Below are positions 1 through 7,195 of a stretch of DNA of 9,660 nt, in pieces. The DNA lies in contig DYRX01000158.1 of NCBI GenBank assembly GCA_020718525.1, forward strand, positions 1-9,660, written 5' to 3'. A program made the position numbers and the translations under genes. The notes under the pieces were generated by a model, which ran no database searches, was not told the origin of the DNA, and saw only the letters and a program-made list of their open reading frames with translations. This stretch comes from Victivallis vadensis. Lineage in GTDB: Bacteria > Verrucomicrobiota > Lentisphaeria > Victivallales > GWF2-50-93. Within the stretch, counting starts at the first letter, position 1. Each line of letters begins with the position of its first letter.

Positions 1-41
1 AGGGCGTTGCCCTAGGCTATGGAATGTAAGGCCTTCAGCCT
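1..41. repeat. REP-like intergenic element with two mini-hairpins, cut by the window edge
   Basis: Two small hairpins lie in tandem. AGGGC/GCCCT (1-5 with 9-13) has a GTT loop, and AGGC/GCCT (29-32 with 38-41) has a 5-base loop. The minus strand is open from an ATG at base 51 to the window edge and would read MLSQAEGLTFHSLGQRP. From memory, peptides of this GLTFHS-GQRP kind are mistranslations of dispersed intergenic repeats in PVC and other metagenomic genomes. I therefore call a repeat, not a gene end. The paired stems are seen directly; membership of a dispersed family is inferred, because only one copy lies in the window. Confidence 0.4.
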
Positions 42-344
42 GAGAAAGCATCCCCCGAAATGCAAAATTAAAAATGAGAAGAGAAACACGGAGTGGAGTT
101 ATTTGGACTGCTTGGCCAGAGCTTGTCGCTGGACGGTGATTGATCCGCGCCTTTGGATCCCGGAGATAAGAGGTCAGAACTCCTGATTCGTGGAATTTGC
201 TGTTGTTGCAATTTATCGGGATCGGAATCGAATATTATTCCCATGCATCGATTCCGATTCCGATAGCGACCCCGATTGAAGCAAATCCGACACATGCATT
301 TTCCATATAACTATAAATTCCCCCATACGGGTAAGGAAGTCTAG
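42..344. other. Gene-free interval downstream of the CxxC protein gene
   Basis: No reading frame here looks coding. A 75-codon minus-strand frame (68-295) exists only because the GAT/CGG hexamer tract lacks stops in that phase; it gives low-complexity RYRNRNR and DSDPD text and no recognisable domain. The notable content is the hexamer tract and its inverted repeat at 214-276. No classical terminator (GC stem plus T-run on the minus strand) is visible just after the stop of the upstream gene at 345. Confidence 0.6.
214..265. repeat. 18-bp inverted repeat built from CGATTC-type hexamers
   Basis: The arms 214-231 and 248-265 are complementary at 17 of 18 positions; the exception is a G opposite T, which can pair as G-U in RNA. 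The loop is 16 bases. Each arm is made of roughly six-base units of CGAT followed by two variable bases. The structure starts 80 bases past the stop of the last minus-strand gene, so it would lie in the 3' tail of that transcript and could protect or end it. No T-run follows on either strand, so it is not a standard intrinsic terminator. Confidence 0.6.
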
Positions 345-2075
345 TCAGAAGACTGGAACGGAGACGGGCGAGTTAGAAAATCCTCCGCCTGCCGGTCTGT
401 CTTCCGTATCTTTTTTGACATCTCCGGAAAAGCCCTTGCCGGCGCAGTCTGGGCATGTGATTTGCCTGCGTCCTCTGCATGTTGGACAGCGCTCGACGAT
501 GAAGGCCTTCCCCTTGCAAAACTCGCAGTCCTGAGTCTTGGGACAAGGAACCAGGCCGGTTCCATTGCAGTTCCAGCAGTCAATTTCGATCTGTCCACTG
601 CCATTGCAGACAGGACAGCGGCTTGTTGTCGTTCCTCCCCAATATGACCAGCACGGCTGGTAGTTCATGTAGACGACGGGCGTTCTGTTCGATACGACGA
701 CCTGGCTGGAAAAGCTCCAGGGATAGGATGTGATGGAATAGTCAACGACCGATCCGCTTCCTCCGCAGGTCGGGCATCTTTTCCAGAGGATTCCGCTTCC
801 TTTGCAAATCCAGCATTTCTTTTCGCCGCTTCCTCCGCATATTTTGCAGGGGATTTTTCCATCCTTGCAATGGGGGCAAGGCTTGATGATCTTTCCGCTT
901 GCGCCACATTCCGGACATGGCGCGAGACCGGTTCCTGAACATCTTTTGCAGATCTGATCCGGGCTGACCCAGTAAAGGCGTTTGAGAAGAATGTCGCCAG
1001 CCTCAAGATGTCGCTTCAGAGCATCTGTCGGCTGAATGCTGTAGTCATAGATCGTAAAGCCTTCTGAGCTGAGCTTCTGCTCTAGCTTCTTTGACTCCAA
1101 GTCAATTTTTTGCAGAAGCTTCCCGACCCGTCCAGACTGCTCCGGCGAAGCTGGCCTTATGTCCAGGGCGATTTTTTTTGCATTCGAGTAGCTCAGGGCC
1201 GCTTCGGCAGGATTGGCATCCTCCTTTGCAAGTCCGTCGGATAAAAGTTCAATTGAATCGAGGATGAGAGACTCAGCGAACATTTCGCCTGGGCTGATGT
1301 CCATTATGTCATGTGGAGAGAGTGAGAAGTCCCTGCCGTTCGAGGAGAAATAAATCTTTTCTGAATCCGATCCTTTCTTGGTGCCCTTTAGCGCAGTGCC
1401 GTCCGCAAGAATGATGCGTCCCCTATCTGCGGCAGTCTTGAGCGTTTCGAAGAGCCTGGCATTTTTTTCCTCCTCGTTTGTTTCCAAGGCAATCTTCTTT
1501 TCAGCCTCCTTGGCGGGGAGCCAGCTGTCCTTGTATTTGACTAAGCCCTTTGCTTTTTGAGATTCTGCGAATTTCGCGAAGCGGCTCATTTCAGAAAAAG
1601 ATATTCCTTCAGTGTCCCTGGGGACCGCAAGAAGAAATTCTGTTTCATCCTCCCTGCATTTGACAATCCAGGATGTTTTTGTTGTTTCTTCGATTGGAAG
1701 CTCAGATCCGGAATCAATGCGTATCGGGACCGTTTTAGCCTCGAGCCCGCCTCTGAAGAAAATAGTTTTCCCGTCTTCTGAAAGCTCCATGATCTTCAAG
1801 AATTTAACATACTTAGGGATTTCGCAGAGAATTCCGTATGAATTCACAATTGCGAGAGCTTCAACGGCCTTGTCGGTCTGATTCAAGAGGCGGAGGCGCG
1901 CCTGCGGAACAATGAAAAGCTTCTTTTGCGGAGCTGGCACTGCAATCTCAGCGTCTGCAGTCAAATATCCCAGCGGGGATTCTTTGAATGGGGGTGATGG
2001 CTCGCCGGAGACTGTCTGGAATGAGGGCAATCCGAAGCAAAGGATGTGGAAAAAACATGCAATCATGCGAAGCAT
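345..2075 (-). CDS. Secreted protein with two arrays of DnaJ-like CxxC zinc-binding motifs
   Basis: This 576-residue protein of unknown function is probably exported. I start it at base 2075 because a strong GGAGGA site (complement of 2084-2089) lies 8 bases upstream and the product then opens with a signal peptide (MLRMIACFFHILCFG, about residues 1-24). The frame stays open to an ATG at 2144, which lacks these features. A GLVKYKDSWLP motif sits at about 177-187, followed by a Lys/Glu-rich helical middle. The C-terminal part has two cysteine arrays: six CxxC pairs at about 376-441 and five at about 487-550, many as CxxCxGxG as in the DnaJ zinc-finger region. An aromatic-rich linker (442-486) separates them. 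There is no J domain, so it is not DnaJ. Eleven pairs exceed the usual four of DnaJ and could bind several zinc ions. Export and zinc binding are inferences. It is the last gene of the minus-strand cluster, 173 bases after the ATP-grasp gene. Confidence 0.85.
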   Translation of the reverse strand: MLRMIACFFHILCFGLPSFQTVSGEPSPPFKESPLGYLTADAEIAVPAPQKKLFIVPQARLRLLNQTDKAVEALAIVNSYGILCEIPKYVKFLKIMELSEDGKTIFFRGGLEAKTVPIRIDSGSELPIEETTKTSWIVKCREDETEFLLAVPRDTEGISFSEMSRFAKFAESQKAKGLVKYKDSWLPAKEAEKKIALETNEEEKNARLFETLKTAADRGRIILADGTALKGTKKGSDSEKIYFSSNGRDFSLSPHDIMDISPGEMFAESLILDSIELLSDGLAKEDANPAEAALSYSNAKKIALDIRPASPEQSGRVGKLLQKIDLESKKLEQKLSSEGFTIYDYSIQPTDALKRHLEAGDILLKRLYWVSPDQICKRCSGTGLAPCPECGASGKIIKPCPHCKDGKIPCKICGGSGEKKCWICKGSGILWKRCPTCGGSGSVVDYSITSYPWSFSSQVVVSNRTPVVYMNYQPCWSYWGGTTTSRCPVCNGSGQIEIDCWNCNGTGLVPCPKTQDCEFCKGKAFIVERCPTCRGRRQITCPDCAGKGFSGDVKKDTEDRPAGGGFSNSPVSVPVF

Positions 2076-2165
2076 TCTGACAGTCCTCCAATGCGATTGC
2101 ATCAGTATTCTCATGGTTTGAGCTCGGCTTGCTTGGGCTTGCATTTTTGTTTTTCTTCTTGCGCA

Positions 2166-2195
2166 ATCCTAAGTTCGGAAATATTTTCCGATCAA
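2166..2195 (-). promoter_or_regulatory. Possible sigma70-type promoter for the CxxC protein gene, containing a hairpin
   Basis: On the minus strand TTGATC (2195-2190) and TAGGAT (2171-2166) match the -35 and -10 consensus at 4 of 6 positions each, spaced 18 bases. The start codon at 2075 would be about 85 bases from the start of transcription. The spacer contains a perfect palindrome, TCGGAAA-TAT-TTTCCGA (2175-2191), which could be an operator or a chance match. It lies in the only large gap of the cluster (2076-2248), where a separate promoter would be expected. The box matches are modest. Confidence 0.3.
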
Positions 2196-2248
2196 TTCCT
2201 CCGTGCCTGTCTATATGAACAGCTTTCCAAGTGAATGCGAGGCATTTT

Positions 2249-3439
2249 CTAGGCATAGGCTATTTGAATTATGGATGCGGCATGATTTGCGACGGAGATT
2301 GCATCTGCTCGGTTTTTTGCGTAGGCGAGAATGTGTCCGATCCTGTCGGAGCCAGATTTCAGTGCACGCGTCCTGTCTCCGGGTTTGACATATATTTCAA
2401 TTTCATCCACACCCTCGATGCGCCTGGCGTCGTCCACACCAGAAATAGTCTTGACTGTTCCTTCTTGTCCTGCTATGAATTTTATTACGCTGGCGCAGAC
2501 CTGGGCGGAGTGGAATTGTGGATTCTCCCCGAGGGATATTGCAATGTTTGCGGCGAGGACGTCGAAGCCGCTCACTTTCGGAATTATATGCGAGAAGACT
2601 TTGAATCCGGGACCGCGCAGTCCGACCTCGACTAGGCGGGGGCCATCGGGAGTCATCATCATTTCCATGTGAAATGGCGTGGGATTGAGTTTGAGGCATT
2701 CCATCACGGATACGGCCATCGCCCTCATTGCTTCGAGTTTTTCGCCTTCATATGCTGTGGGGAATATGACATCGGTGTCGAGAAGATATGGAGGTTTGGT
2801 GCGGATCTTGTCCGAGAACGCCTCGATGTGGACTCCGTCTGAAAGCACAAAGCCCTCGACGCTTGACTCCACTCCTTCCATGAAAGATTCGAGCATGACG
2901 CCGCTCTTGGCATAGTTAGACGCCAGAGAATAGGCGGAGGGGAAATCTTTTTCCGAAGAGAGCAGGGAAACACCACGACTGCCTGAGCTGTCCATTGGCT
3001 TTATCACGCACGGAAAACCGATTTCTCTGCACGCCGACAATCCCTCGTCAAATGAATTCACCGGCAGAAAGCGCGGACCCGGAATTCCCGCCTTCGCGCA
3101 GTTTTGTCTGAGCTTGTATTTGTTCAGAGCCGAATCCACCATGCGGTGATTGAGTCCTGGCAAATTGAATCTTTCAACGATTTCAGCGACGGAATGAAGG
3201 GCGGCGTCGCAGGAGAAAGTCATGACTCCGTCGAAGTCCTTGCCGGATGCAAATTCGACGACTTTTTCAAGATTGGAAAAATCAATGACAGCGTGCTTGT
3301 CTGCACATATGAAGCCGGGCGAGTTCGGGTTTGCGTCTATTGCGGTGACAATGCATCCGAGCTCTCTGGCTCTCCTGATTCCCTGCTCCTGAGCGGTCCC
3401 GGCGCCGATTACCAGCAATTTTTTAGACTGAAATTTCAT
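2249..3439 (-). CDS. ATP-grasp ligase, carbamoyl-phosphate-synthase/amino-acid-ligase-like
   Basis: The 396-residue product is an ATP-grasp enzyme. This superfamily joins a carboxylate, through an acyl-phosphate, to an amine or thiol at the cost of ATP. An N-terminal Rossmann-like part opens with VIGAGTAQEQG (10-20). ATP-grasp signatures follow: NKYKLR around K107, CVIKP with K147, a Gly-rich loop SSGSRGV (151-157), LESFMEG with E184, and the metal-binding acids E259 (FHME) and E271 (LVEVGLRGPG) with R275. The C-terminal 100 or so residues resemble the extra domain of L-amino-acid ligases and biotin-carboxylase-like members. All core catalytic positions appear intact. The substrate cannot be read from the sequence: dipeptide-type ligation, amino-acid transfer to an envelope molecule and a nucleotide-pathway step are all possible. 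No purine or arginine genes are nearby. The ATG lies 6 bases after the glycosyltransferase stop, so the two are likely co-transcribed. Confidence 0.85.
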   Translation of the reverse strand: MKFQSKKLLVIGAGTAQEQGIRRARELGCIVTAIDANPNSPGFICADKHAVIDFSNLEKVVEFASGKDFDGVMTFSCDAALHSVAEIVERFNLPGLNHRMVDSALNKYKLRQNCAKAGIPGPRFLPVNSFDEGLSACREIGFPCVIKPMDSSGSRGVSLLSSEKDFPSAYSLASNYAKSGVMLESFMEGVESSVEGFVLSDGVHIEAFSDKIRTKPPYLLDTDVIFPTAYEGEKLEAMRAMAVSVMECLKLNPTPFHMEMMMTPDGPRLVEVGLRGPGFKVFSHIIPKVSGFDVLAANIAISLGENPQFHSAQVCASVIKFIAGQEGTVKTISGVDDARRIEGVDEIEIYVKPGDRTRALKSGSDRIGHILAYAKNRADAISVANHAASIIQIAYA

Positions 3440-3445
3440 TGACGA

Positions 3446-5146
3446 TCACTTGCCTGCCTTATTTTCATATTTTTGTCCAAATTTCAGCAGATAGAAGCTT
3501 CTCTTGTCGGATTTGAGCTCCGCCAATGTCTGCGGCTCCCTTGTTGTGAAAAAAGGATAGATTTTATTTTCGTCGTATTCATCTTTTTCGATGAGATAAT
3601 ATACTGCATCGTCTGGAAGATCGCGAAGTTTTTTCAGATGTTTCGGCTGATTGTCGAGATAAAAAAGGAAATGCTCGCTTCCGACTTTATGTGCGTAGAG
3701 TCTGTCTGATTCAGAAACATTTTGCCTGATTGCCGCACCGATGCGTCGGTATGGCGATTCGACTGAAATGGGAGGAAGGAGAATTGTCGAGTAAAAAAGC
3801 GATACGCACGCCGTCAGGAGCGCGGAAAAAAAGACCAGCCTCAAAATGCCGATTTCCGGGCATTTTCTTGTTTTCAGCCAAAGTATGTTTGCGAAATTCG
3901 CAATTGCGCATGCGGCAAGCGCGAGGAGCAGGATTTTCCAGGAATTGAATGCGGAAAGGAATCCGTCAAAATTTTTCAAGATGAAAATGATTGCGGCGGC
4001 GATGGCGCCGATTGCGAATGCCACGGCGAGGGTTGGGAAGAGGATGCTTAGAATTTTTTTCCAATATTTTTGAATGGAGGTGCAGGAATCGGGAGGCTGA
4101 CAGGAGAGGAGCCATCCGAGGAGGAGGCAGACGAAGGAGATTGCTGGCATTGAGTATCGCGCCCTGGTTCCGGGCATGAGGCAGACCAGGCAGAAGGCAA
4201 TCACTATTCCATTTCTGCATGCCCTGAAAAATGGCCTGTCTTTTTCAGGAATCATCGAAAGCTTTTCCTTGCTCCACATTAGGGGTGCCAGAATTATCCA
4301 AGGTGCGAAACTGCATAGCGCTGACAGGACATTCCCGGCCCATTTCAGGGGGTTCATGTTGTCAACAAACCTCAGTTTGAGCTCCTTGATCCATGTTTTT
4401 ACGATTCCTGCCTGTTCGGCGGCGGGAGCCGAGTTCCCGAGCAATTGATCCGCGGCTTTTTTCGCCTCATGGGCTTCCAGCGCCCAGGCAAGAAAAATTG
4501 CGAGCATCAGGGCAATGCCTAGAAAATGCCGCGGAGATAAAAGCTCTTTCAGGGACTTTTCAGATGCGAGCACGGATATGGCGACAGCGTAGAAGAAAAG
4601 CAGTATCATGGGGCCTTTTAGAAGCAGCCCGAAACCGAGCAGTATGAACGCGAAGAGATATGCGAGATTTTTCTTTGATAGGCTTCTGAGGGAGATCCAG
4701 ACACATATTGACGCGCCAGTGATGGATGTGTAGGCGGCCTCAATTTCAGCCTGCCTCCCTTTCATAATGACAGACGCGCTTGTGACGAATAGGAGTGCCG
4801 CGACAAAACCTGAATCCCGGTTGAGGAACGGGGGTTTAAGCAAGAGAAGAAGCAGTGCGAATGAGAGCACTGCCAATGCGGATGGGAGCCTGGCGGCAAG
4901 CTCGCTTCTTTCTCCGAAGGCGATGAAGGAGGAAGCTATCATCCAGTTGATCAGGGGCGGCTTCTTGAAATAATCCTCTCCGGCAAGTTCGGGAAGCACC
5001 CAGTTCGAGCTTTCCATCATTCCAATGGCAGGAAGAATCCGCTTGTGCTCGTCGAATGCGATTTCCTGAAGACCAAGTGATGGCAGGTAAACAAGCCCCC
5101 AAAGAAGGATGAGAGCAAGAGGACGCATTGCCTTGCCCCAATTCAC
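3446..5146 (-). CDS. ArnT/PMT-like integral membrane glycosyltransferase (GT39/GT83 type)
   Basis: A 566-residue polytopic membrane protein with many hydrophobic segments between about residues 8 and 458 and a soluble tail of about 105 residues. The first periplasmic loop has the signature of the ArnT/PMT family: FDEHKR (D32, E33), then KKPPLINWM (61-69) and ARLPSAL (85-91). Later come GRQAEIEA (130-137), where many relatives have an Asp, and RARYSMPAISF (328-338). Family members transfer a sugar from a polyprenyl-phosphate carrier to lipid A, protein or glycan on the outer face of the inner membrane. Acceptor and sugar are unknown here. The start is GTG at 5146; its GTGA overlaps the hisB stop, and AAAGGA lies 5 bases upstream. 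An in-frame ATG at 5128 has only a weak site. The ATP-grasp gene follows after 6 bases. Lipid A aminosugar transfer (true ArnT) is one possibility, but no arn genes are present. Confidence 0.85.
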   Translation of the reverse strand: MNWGKAMRPLALILLWGLVYLPSLGLQEIAFDEHKRILPAIGMMESSNWVLPELAGEDYFKKPPLINWMIASSFIAFGERSELAARLPSALAVLSFALLLLLLKPPFLNRDSGFVAALLFVTSASVIMKGRQAEIEAAYTSITGASICVWISLRSLSKKNLAYLFAFILLGFGLLLKGPMILLFFYAVAISVLASEKSLKELLSPRHFLGIALMLAIFLAWALEAHEAKKAADQLLGNSAPAAEQAGIVKTWIKELKLRFVDNMNPLKWAGNVLSALCSFAPWIILAPLMWSKEKLSMIPEKDRPFFRACRNGIVIAFCLVCLMPGTRARYSMPAISFVCLLLGWLLSCQPPDSCTSIQKYWKKILSILFPTLAVAFAIGAIAAAIIFILKNFDGFLSAFNSWKILLLALAACAIANFANILWLKTRKCPEIGILRLVFFSALLTACVSLFYSTILLPPISVESPYRRIGAAIRQNVSESDRLYAHKVGSEHFLFYLDNQPKHLKKLRDLPDDAVYYLIEKDEYDENKIYPFFTTREPQTLAELKSDKRSFYLLKFGQKYENKAGK

Positions 5147-5733
5147 AGAATTCCTTTTGTGGAAGGAATTTCATTGGGATTCTGGGCGGAGATTGAAACC
5201 GCCTGACGCAATGCCTTCGCGAATGATTTGAATATCGCCTCGAATGCGTGGTGAGCCTCCGCGCCCGCCAGAAGCTTGATGTGGAGTGTCATTCTGGAAT
5301 TTGAAACCAGTGCCTGGAAAAATTCGTGAAAAAGCCTCGGATCAATTCCCGCGACCTGGGATGCCGGAGACTCGACTGAATAGCTCAAATGCGGCCTTCC
5401 TGAGATGTCAATGGAGACCATGGCGAGTGCTTCATCCATTGGAAGAAGTGCCCATCCATAGCGGGCGATGCCTCGCTTTTCCCCGAGCGCCTCTCCTAGT
5501 GCATTTCCGAGCACCAGTCCAAGATCCTCGATTGTGTGATGGCAGTCAATGTGCAAATCGCCTTTTGCCTTGATTGAAAGAGAAAAAGCTCCATGCCTGG
5601 CGAAGAGCTCGAGCATGTGGTCTAAAAACGGGATTCCGCTGTCTATCGAAACGGGAGAGCCTTCGTCCAGCCCAATTTCTACGGAGATTTCTGTTTCCTT
5701 CGTCTTTCGGGAGAGCTTGGCGCTTCTTTTCAC
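5143..5733 (-). CDS. hisB: Imidazoleglycerol-phosphate dehydratase
   Basis: HisB converts imidazole-glycerol phosphate to imidazole-acetol phosphate in cytosolic histidine synthesis. The 196-residue product has the usual length of the monofunctional enzyme, with no phosphatase domain. Signatures are complete: FLDHMLELFARHG (36-48), HIDCHHTIED (61-70, the metal-binding His/Glu cluster), GEKRGIARYG (84-93), PMDEAL (98-103), ISGRPHL (110-116), LFHEFF (134-139) and the second cluster AHHAFEAIFK (160-169, H161, H162, E165). It ends PSTKGIL, as is typical. The start is GTG at 5733, inside a GTGA overlap with the binding-protein stop, with GGAGG 4 bases upstream. Its 3' end also overlaps the next gene. 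No other his gene is in the window, so the histidine genes appear scattered in this organism. Identification is near certain. Confidence 0.97.
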   Translation of the reverse strand: MKRSAKLSRKTKETEISVEIGLDEGSPVSIDSGIPFLDHMLELFARHGAFSLSIKAKGDLHIDCHHTIEDLGLVLGNALGEALGEKRGIARYGWALLPMDEALAMVSIDISGRPHLSYSVESPASQVAGIDPRLFHEFFQALVSNSRMTLHIKLLAGAEAHHAFEAIFKSFAKALRQAVSISAQNPNEIPSTKGIL

Positions 5734-6524
5734 TTTGCCTCCGCATTCCGGATGAACTCAGGCACCCAGGCGGATTCAACCTCGGAAAGATATGAGTCTG
5801 CCTTCATTTTGTCCAGACATGCGTCGAGTATTGATGCAAGTCTAGTGTCATTTTTCCGGACAGCCCAGGCAAGATACTCTTCCGTGAGGGGGACGCAGAG
5901 TGGAGTCAGATCCGAGCTAGACATTACCCAGATGACTGGCGCATCCGAGATGAAAAGGTCAATTTTGCCGTTGAGCAGATATGATTCTGCTTCCTGCGCA
6001 TTCTGCAGAGGAACTTTCTCTGCATTTTTGCAGGAGGCTTTGACAAATGTTTCGCCCGTCGTTCCCTGTAGAAATCCGACCTTTCCTCTTGTCGCAAGGA
6101 CTTTCTCCACGGTTGAAAACTTTGCGATGTTCGATGTGCACATTATGGCCATCTGTCCAACGCGTTTGTAGGGCTTGGTGAAAAGAACGCGCTCGGAGCG
6201 CTCCTTTGTCGCTGTCATGCCGGACATGATCACATCGAATTCGCCTTTTTCCAGGGAGGGGATCAGATCATTCCAACTCTTTTCGACGTAAATGATTTCA
6301 GCACCCAGGATTTTGCCGATTCTCTGCGAAAGATTGGCTTCAATGCCATCAATATTTCCATTTTGCCTGAATATCAGGGGGGGGAAATCGGGGCATATGC
6401 CCACGCGGAGCGTCTGCTTTGCGAACTTCGCAGAAAGCTCCGGCGCATAGTAGGGGCTTACGCAGGCAGTCAGGAAGAATGCCAGCGCCGCAGAGGCGAT
6501 GAAAAACGGAGTGGACTTGCTCAT
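5730..6524 (-). CDS. Lipoprotein solute-binding protein, polar amino-acid family (SBP_bac_3)
   Basis: The 264-residue product has a hydrophobic N-terminus ending in the lipobox LTAC, so Cys21 should be lipidated and the protein anchored facing the periplasm. The rest is a family 3 periplasmic binding protein: LRVGICPDFPPLIF (39-52), GIEANLSQRIG (60-70), then EFDVIMSGMTATKERSERV (95-113), FTKPY (115-119) and IDLFISDAP (188-196). R109 and D194 align with the Arg and Asp that hold the carboxylate and amino groups of amino-acid ligands in LAO- and HisJ-like proteins, so an amino-acid ligand is plausible. No permease or ATPase gene is in the cluster; it may use a distant ABC transporter or act as a sensor. 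Its ATG overlaps the stop of the Pro-rich protein gene (ATGA), and hisB overlaps its own stop. Next to hisB, histidine is a guess for the ligand, nothing more. Confidence 0.9.
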   Translation of the reverse strand: MSKSTPFFIASAALAFFLTACVSPYYAPELSAKFAKQTLRVGICPDFPPLIFRQNGNIDGIEANLSQRIGKILGAEIIYVEKSWNDLIPSLEKGEFDVIMSGMTATKERSERVLFTKPYKRVGQMAIMCTSNIAKFSTVEKVLATRGKVGFLQGTTGETFVKASCKNAEKVPLQNAQEAESYLLNGKIDLFISDAPVIWVMSSSDLTPLCVPLTEEYLAWAVRKNDTRLASILDACLDKMKADSYLSEVESAWVPEFIRNAEAK

Positions 6525-7162
6525 TTTTCCGATTTTTTCACTTTCGGCATGAGGGGGAGGTTCTCAGGAAGATCTTCTTCTCCTGGAGCAGGCGGCTTTG
6601 GCGGCTCGACCTGAGCTGCGTCCCCAACTGGTGCGAGTCCGGGCGGCAGTGGCTTCTTCTTTGGCTTGGACGAGCCCTTCTTTCTTTCCAGAATGTCCTT
6701 CATGTCTTCAGGAACAAAACCGTATTTTTTTCTCATTTCGATCAGCTTTTTCACAAGCGCCGCCCTCTGCTGTTTCACGAGTTCGAGGTCTTTCTTCAAC
6801 TGCTTTTTCTCTTCGTCGCTCAACTTGGCGATCTTGTCGGCAGGTCCTTCGATTCCATCCTCGCCTGCGGCGGATTCAGGCGCTGGGGCAGTTTCGGCTT
6901 CATCGCTGGAGGCGTCATCATCCATTGGAAGGGAAGGCGGAGGCGGAAGGAGCGTCGGATCGAATCCGGGCTGCCCCGGCTGAGGTCCGGTATATGGCTG
7001 TGGCATTCCCATGTCCCCGAACTTCTCCTTGAATTCCGGCGTGCCCGGCTGAGGTCCGGTATATGGCTGTGGCATGTCGTCGTCAAGTTCGGCTGGGGCT
7101 TCCTGTGCCCCCATCTGGAAGCTGAACACTGCAAACGCGGCGAGCAAAATCAGTCTTTTCAT
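6521..7162 (-). CDS. Secreted proline-rich hypothetical protein with internal repeat
   Basis: I do not recognise this 213-residue protein. It begins with a clear signal peptide (MKRLILLAAFAVFSFQMGAQ, likely cut near residue 20). The motif MPQPYTGPQPG occurs twice (30-40 and 53-63), in a Pro/Asp-rich, probably disordered stretch (21-108). A charged helical segment follows (about 110-165, rich in Lys, Glu and Gln, possibly coiled coil), then a Lys/Pro-rich tail. No Cys, no transmembrane segment after the signal, and no catalytic motif are seen. The ATG has an AGAGAGGA site 8 bases upstream. The gene starts 33 bases after lemA and overlaps the binding-protein gene by 4 bases, so it is embedded in the operon and is very probably expressed. 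An envelope-associated adaptor or scaffold is possible but unproven. Confidence 0.75.
   Translation of the reverse strand: MKRLILLAAFAVFSFQMGAQEAPAELDDDMPQPYTGPQPGTPEFKEKFGDMGMPQPYTGPQPGQPGFDPTLLPPPPSLPMDDDASSDEAETAPAPESAAGEDGIEGPADKIAKLSDEEKKQLKKDLELVKQQRAALVKKLIEMRKKYGFVPEDMKDILERKKGSSKPKKKPLPPGLAPVGDAAQVEPPKPPAPGEEDLPENLPLMPKVKKSEK
6975..7075. repeat. Perfect 32-bp direct repeat inside the Pro-rich protein gene
   Basis: Bases 6975-7006 and 7044-7075 are identical over 32 bases, 69 bases apart start to start. They encode the two MPQPYTGPQPG units on the minus strand. Even silent positions are the same, which points to a recent duplication or ongoing conversion between the copies. The repeat could expand or contract by slippage or recombination in units of 69 bases (23 codons), which keeps the frame. 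Confidence 0.85.
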
Positions 7163-7195
7163 GGTTCAAATCCTCTCTACGTTGATATTATTATT

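Noticed and set aside
68..295. 75-codon minus-strand frame in the left intergenic region
   Set aside because: Its text is low complexity, produced by the hexamer tract, with no domain and no good ribosome site; it is better explained as noncoding sequence.
665..1006. 113-codon frame overlapping the cysteine arrays
   Set aside because: Shifted reading of repetitive TGC-rich codons; no independent start signal or domain.
345..2075. Calling the CxxC protein DnaJ
   Set aside because: There is no J domain with HPD, the protein appears exported, and the number of CxxC pairs is far above the DnaJ four.
2076..2144. N-terminal extension of the CxxC protein to the ATG at 2144
   Set aside because: The extension is polar and hides the signal peptide, while the ATG at 2075 has a strong GGAGGA site at ideal spacing.
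1948..2256. 102-codon minus-strand frame across the gap before the CxxC gene
   Set aside because: Most of it overlaps the CxxC gene or the ATP-grasp gene end in another phase, with no recognisable protein features.
6975..7075. CRISPR-like direct repeats
   Set aside because: Only two copies, in frame within a coding sequence, and no cas genes in the window.
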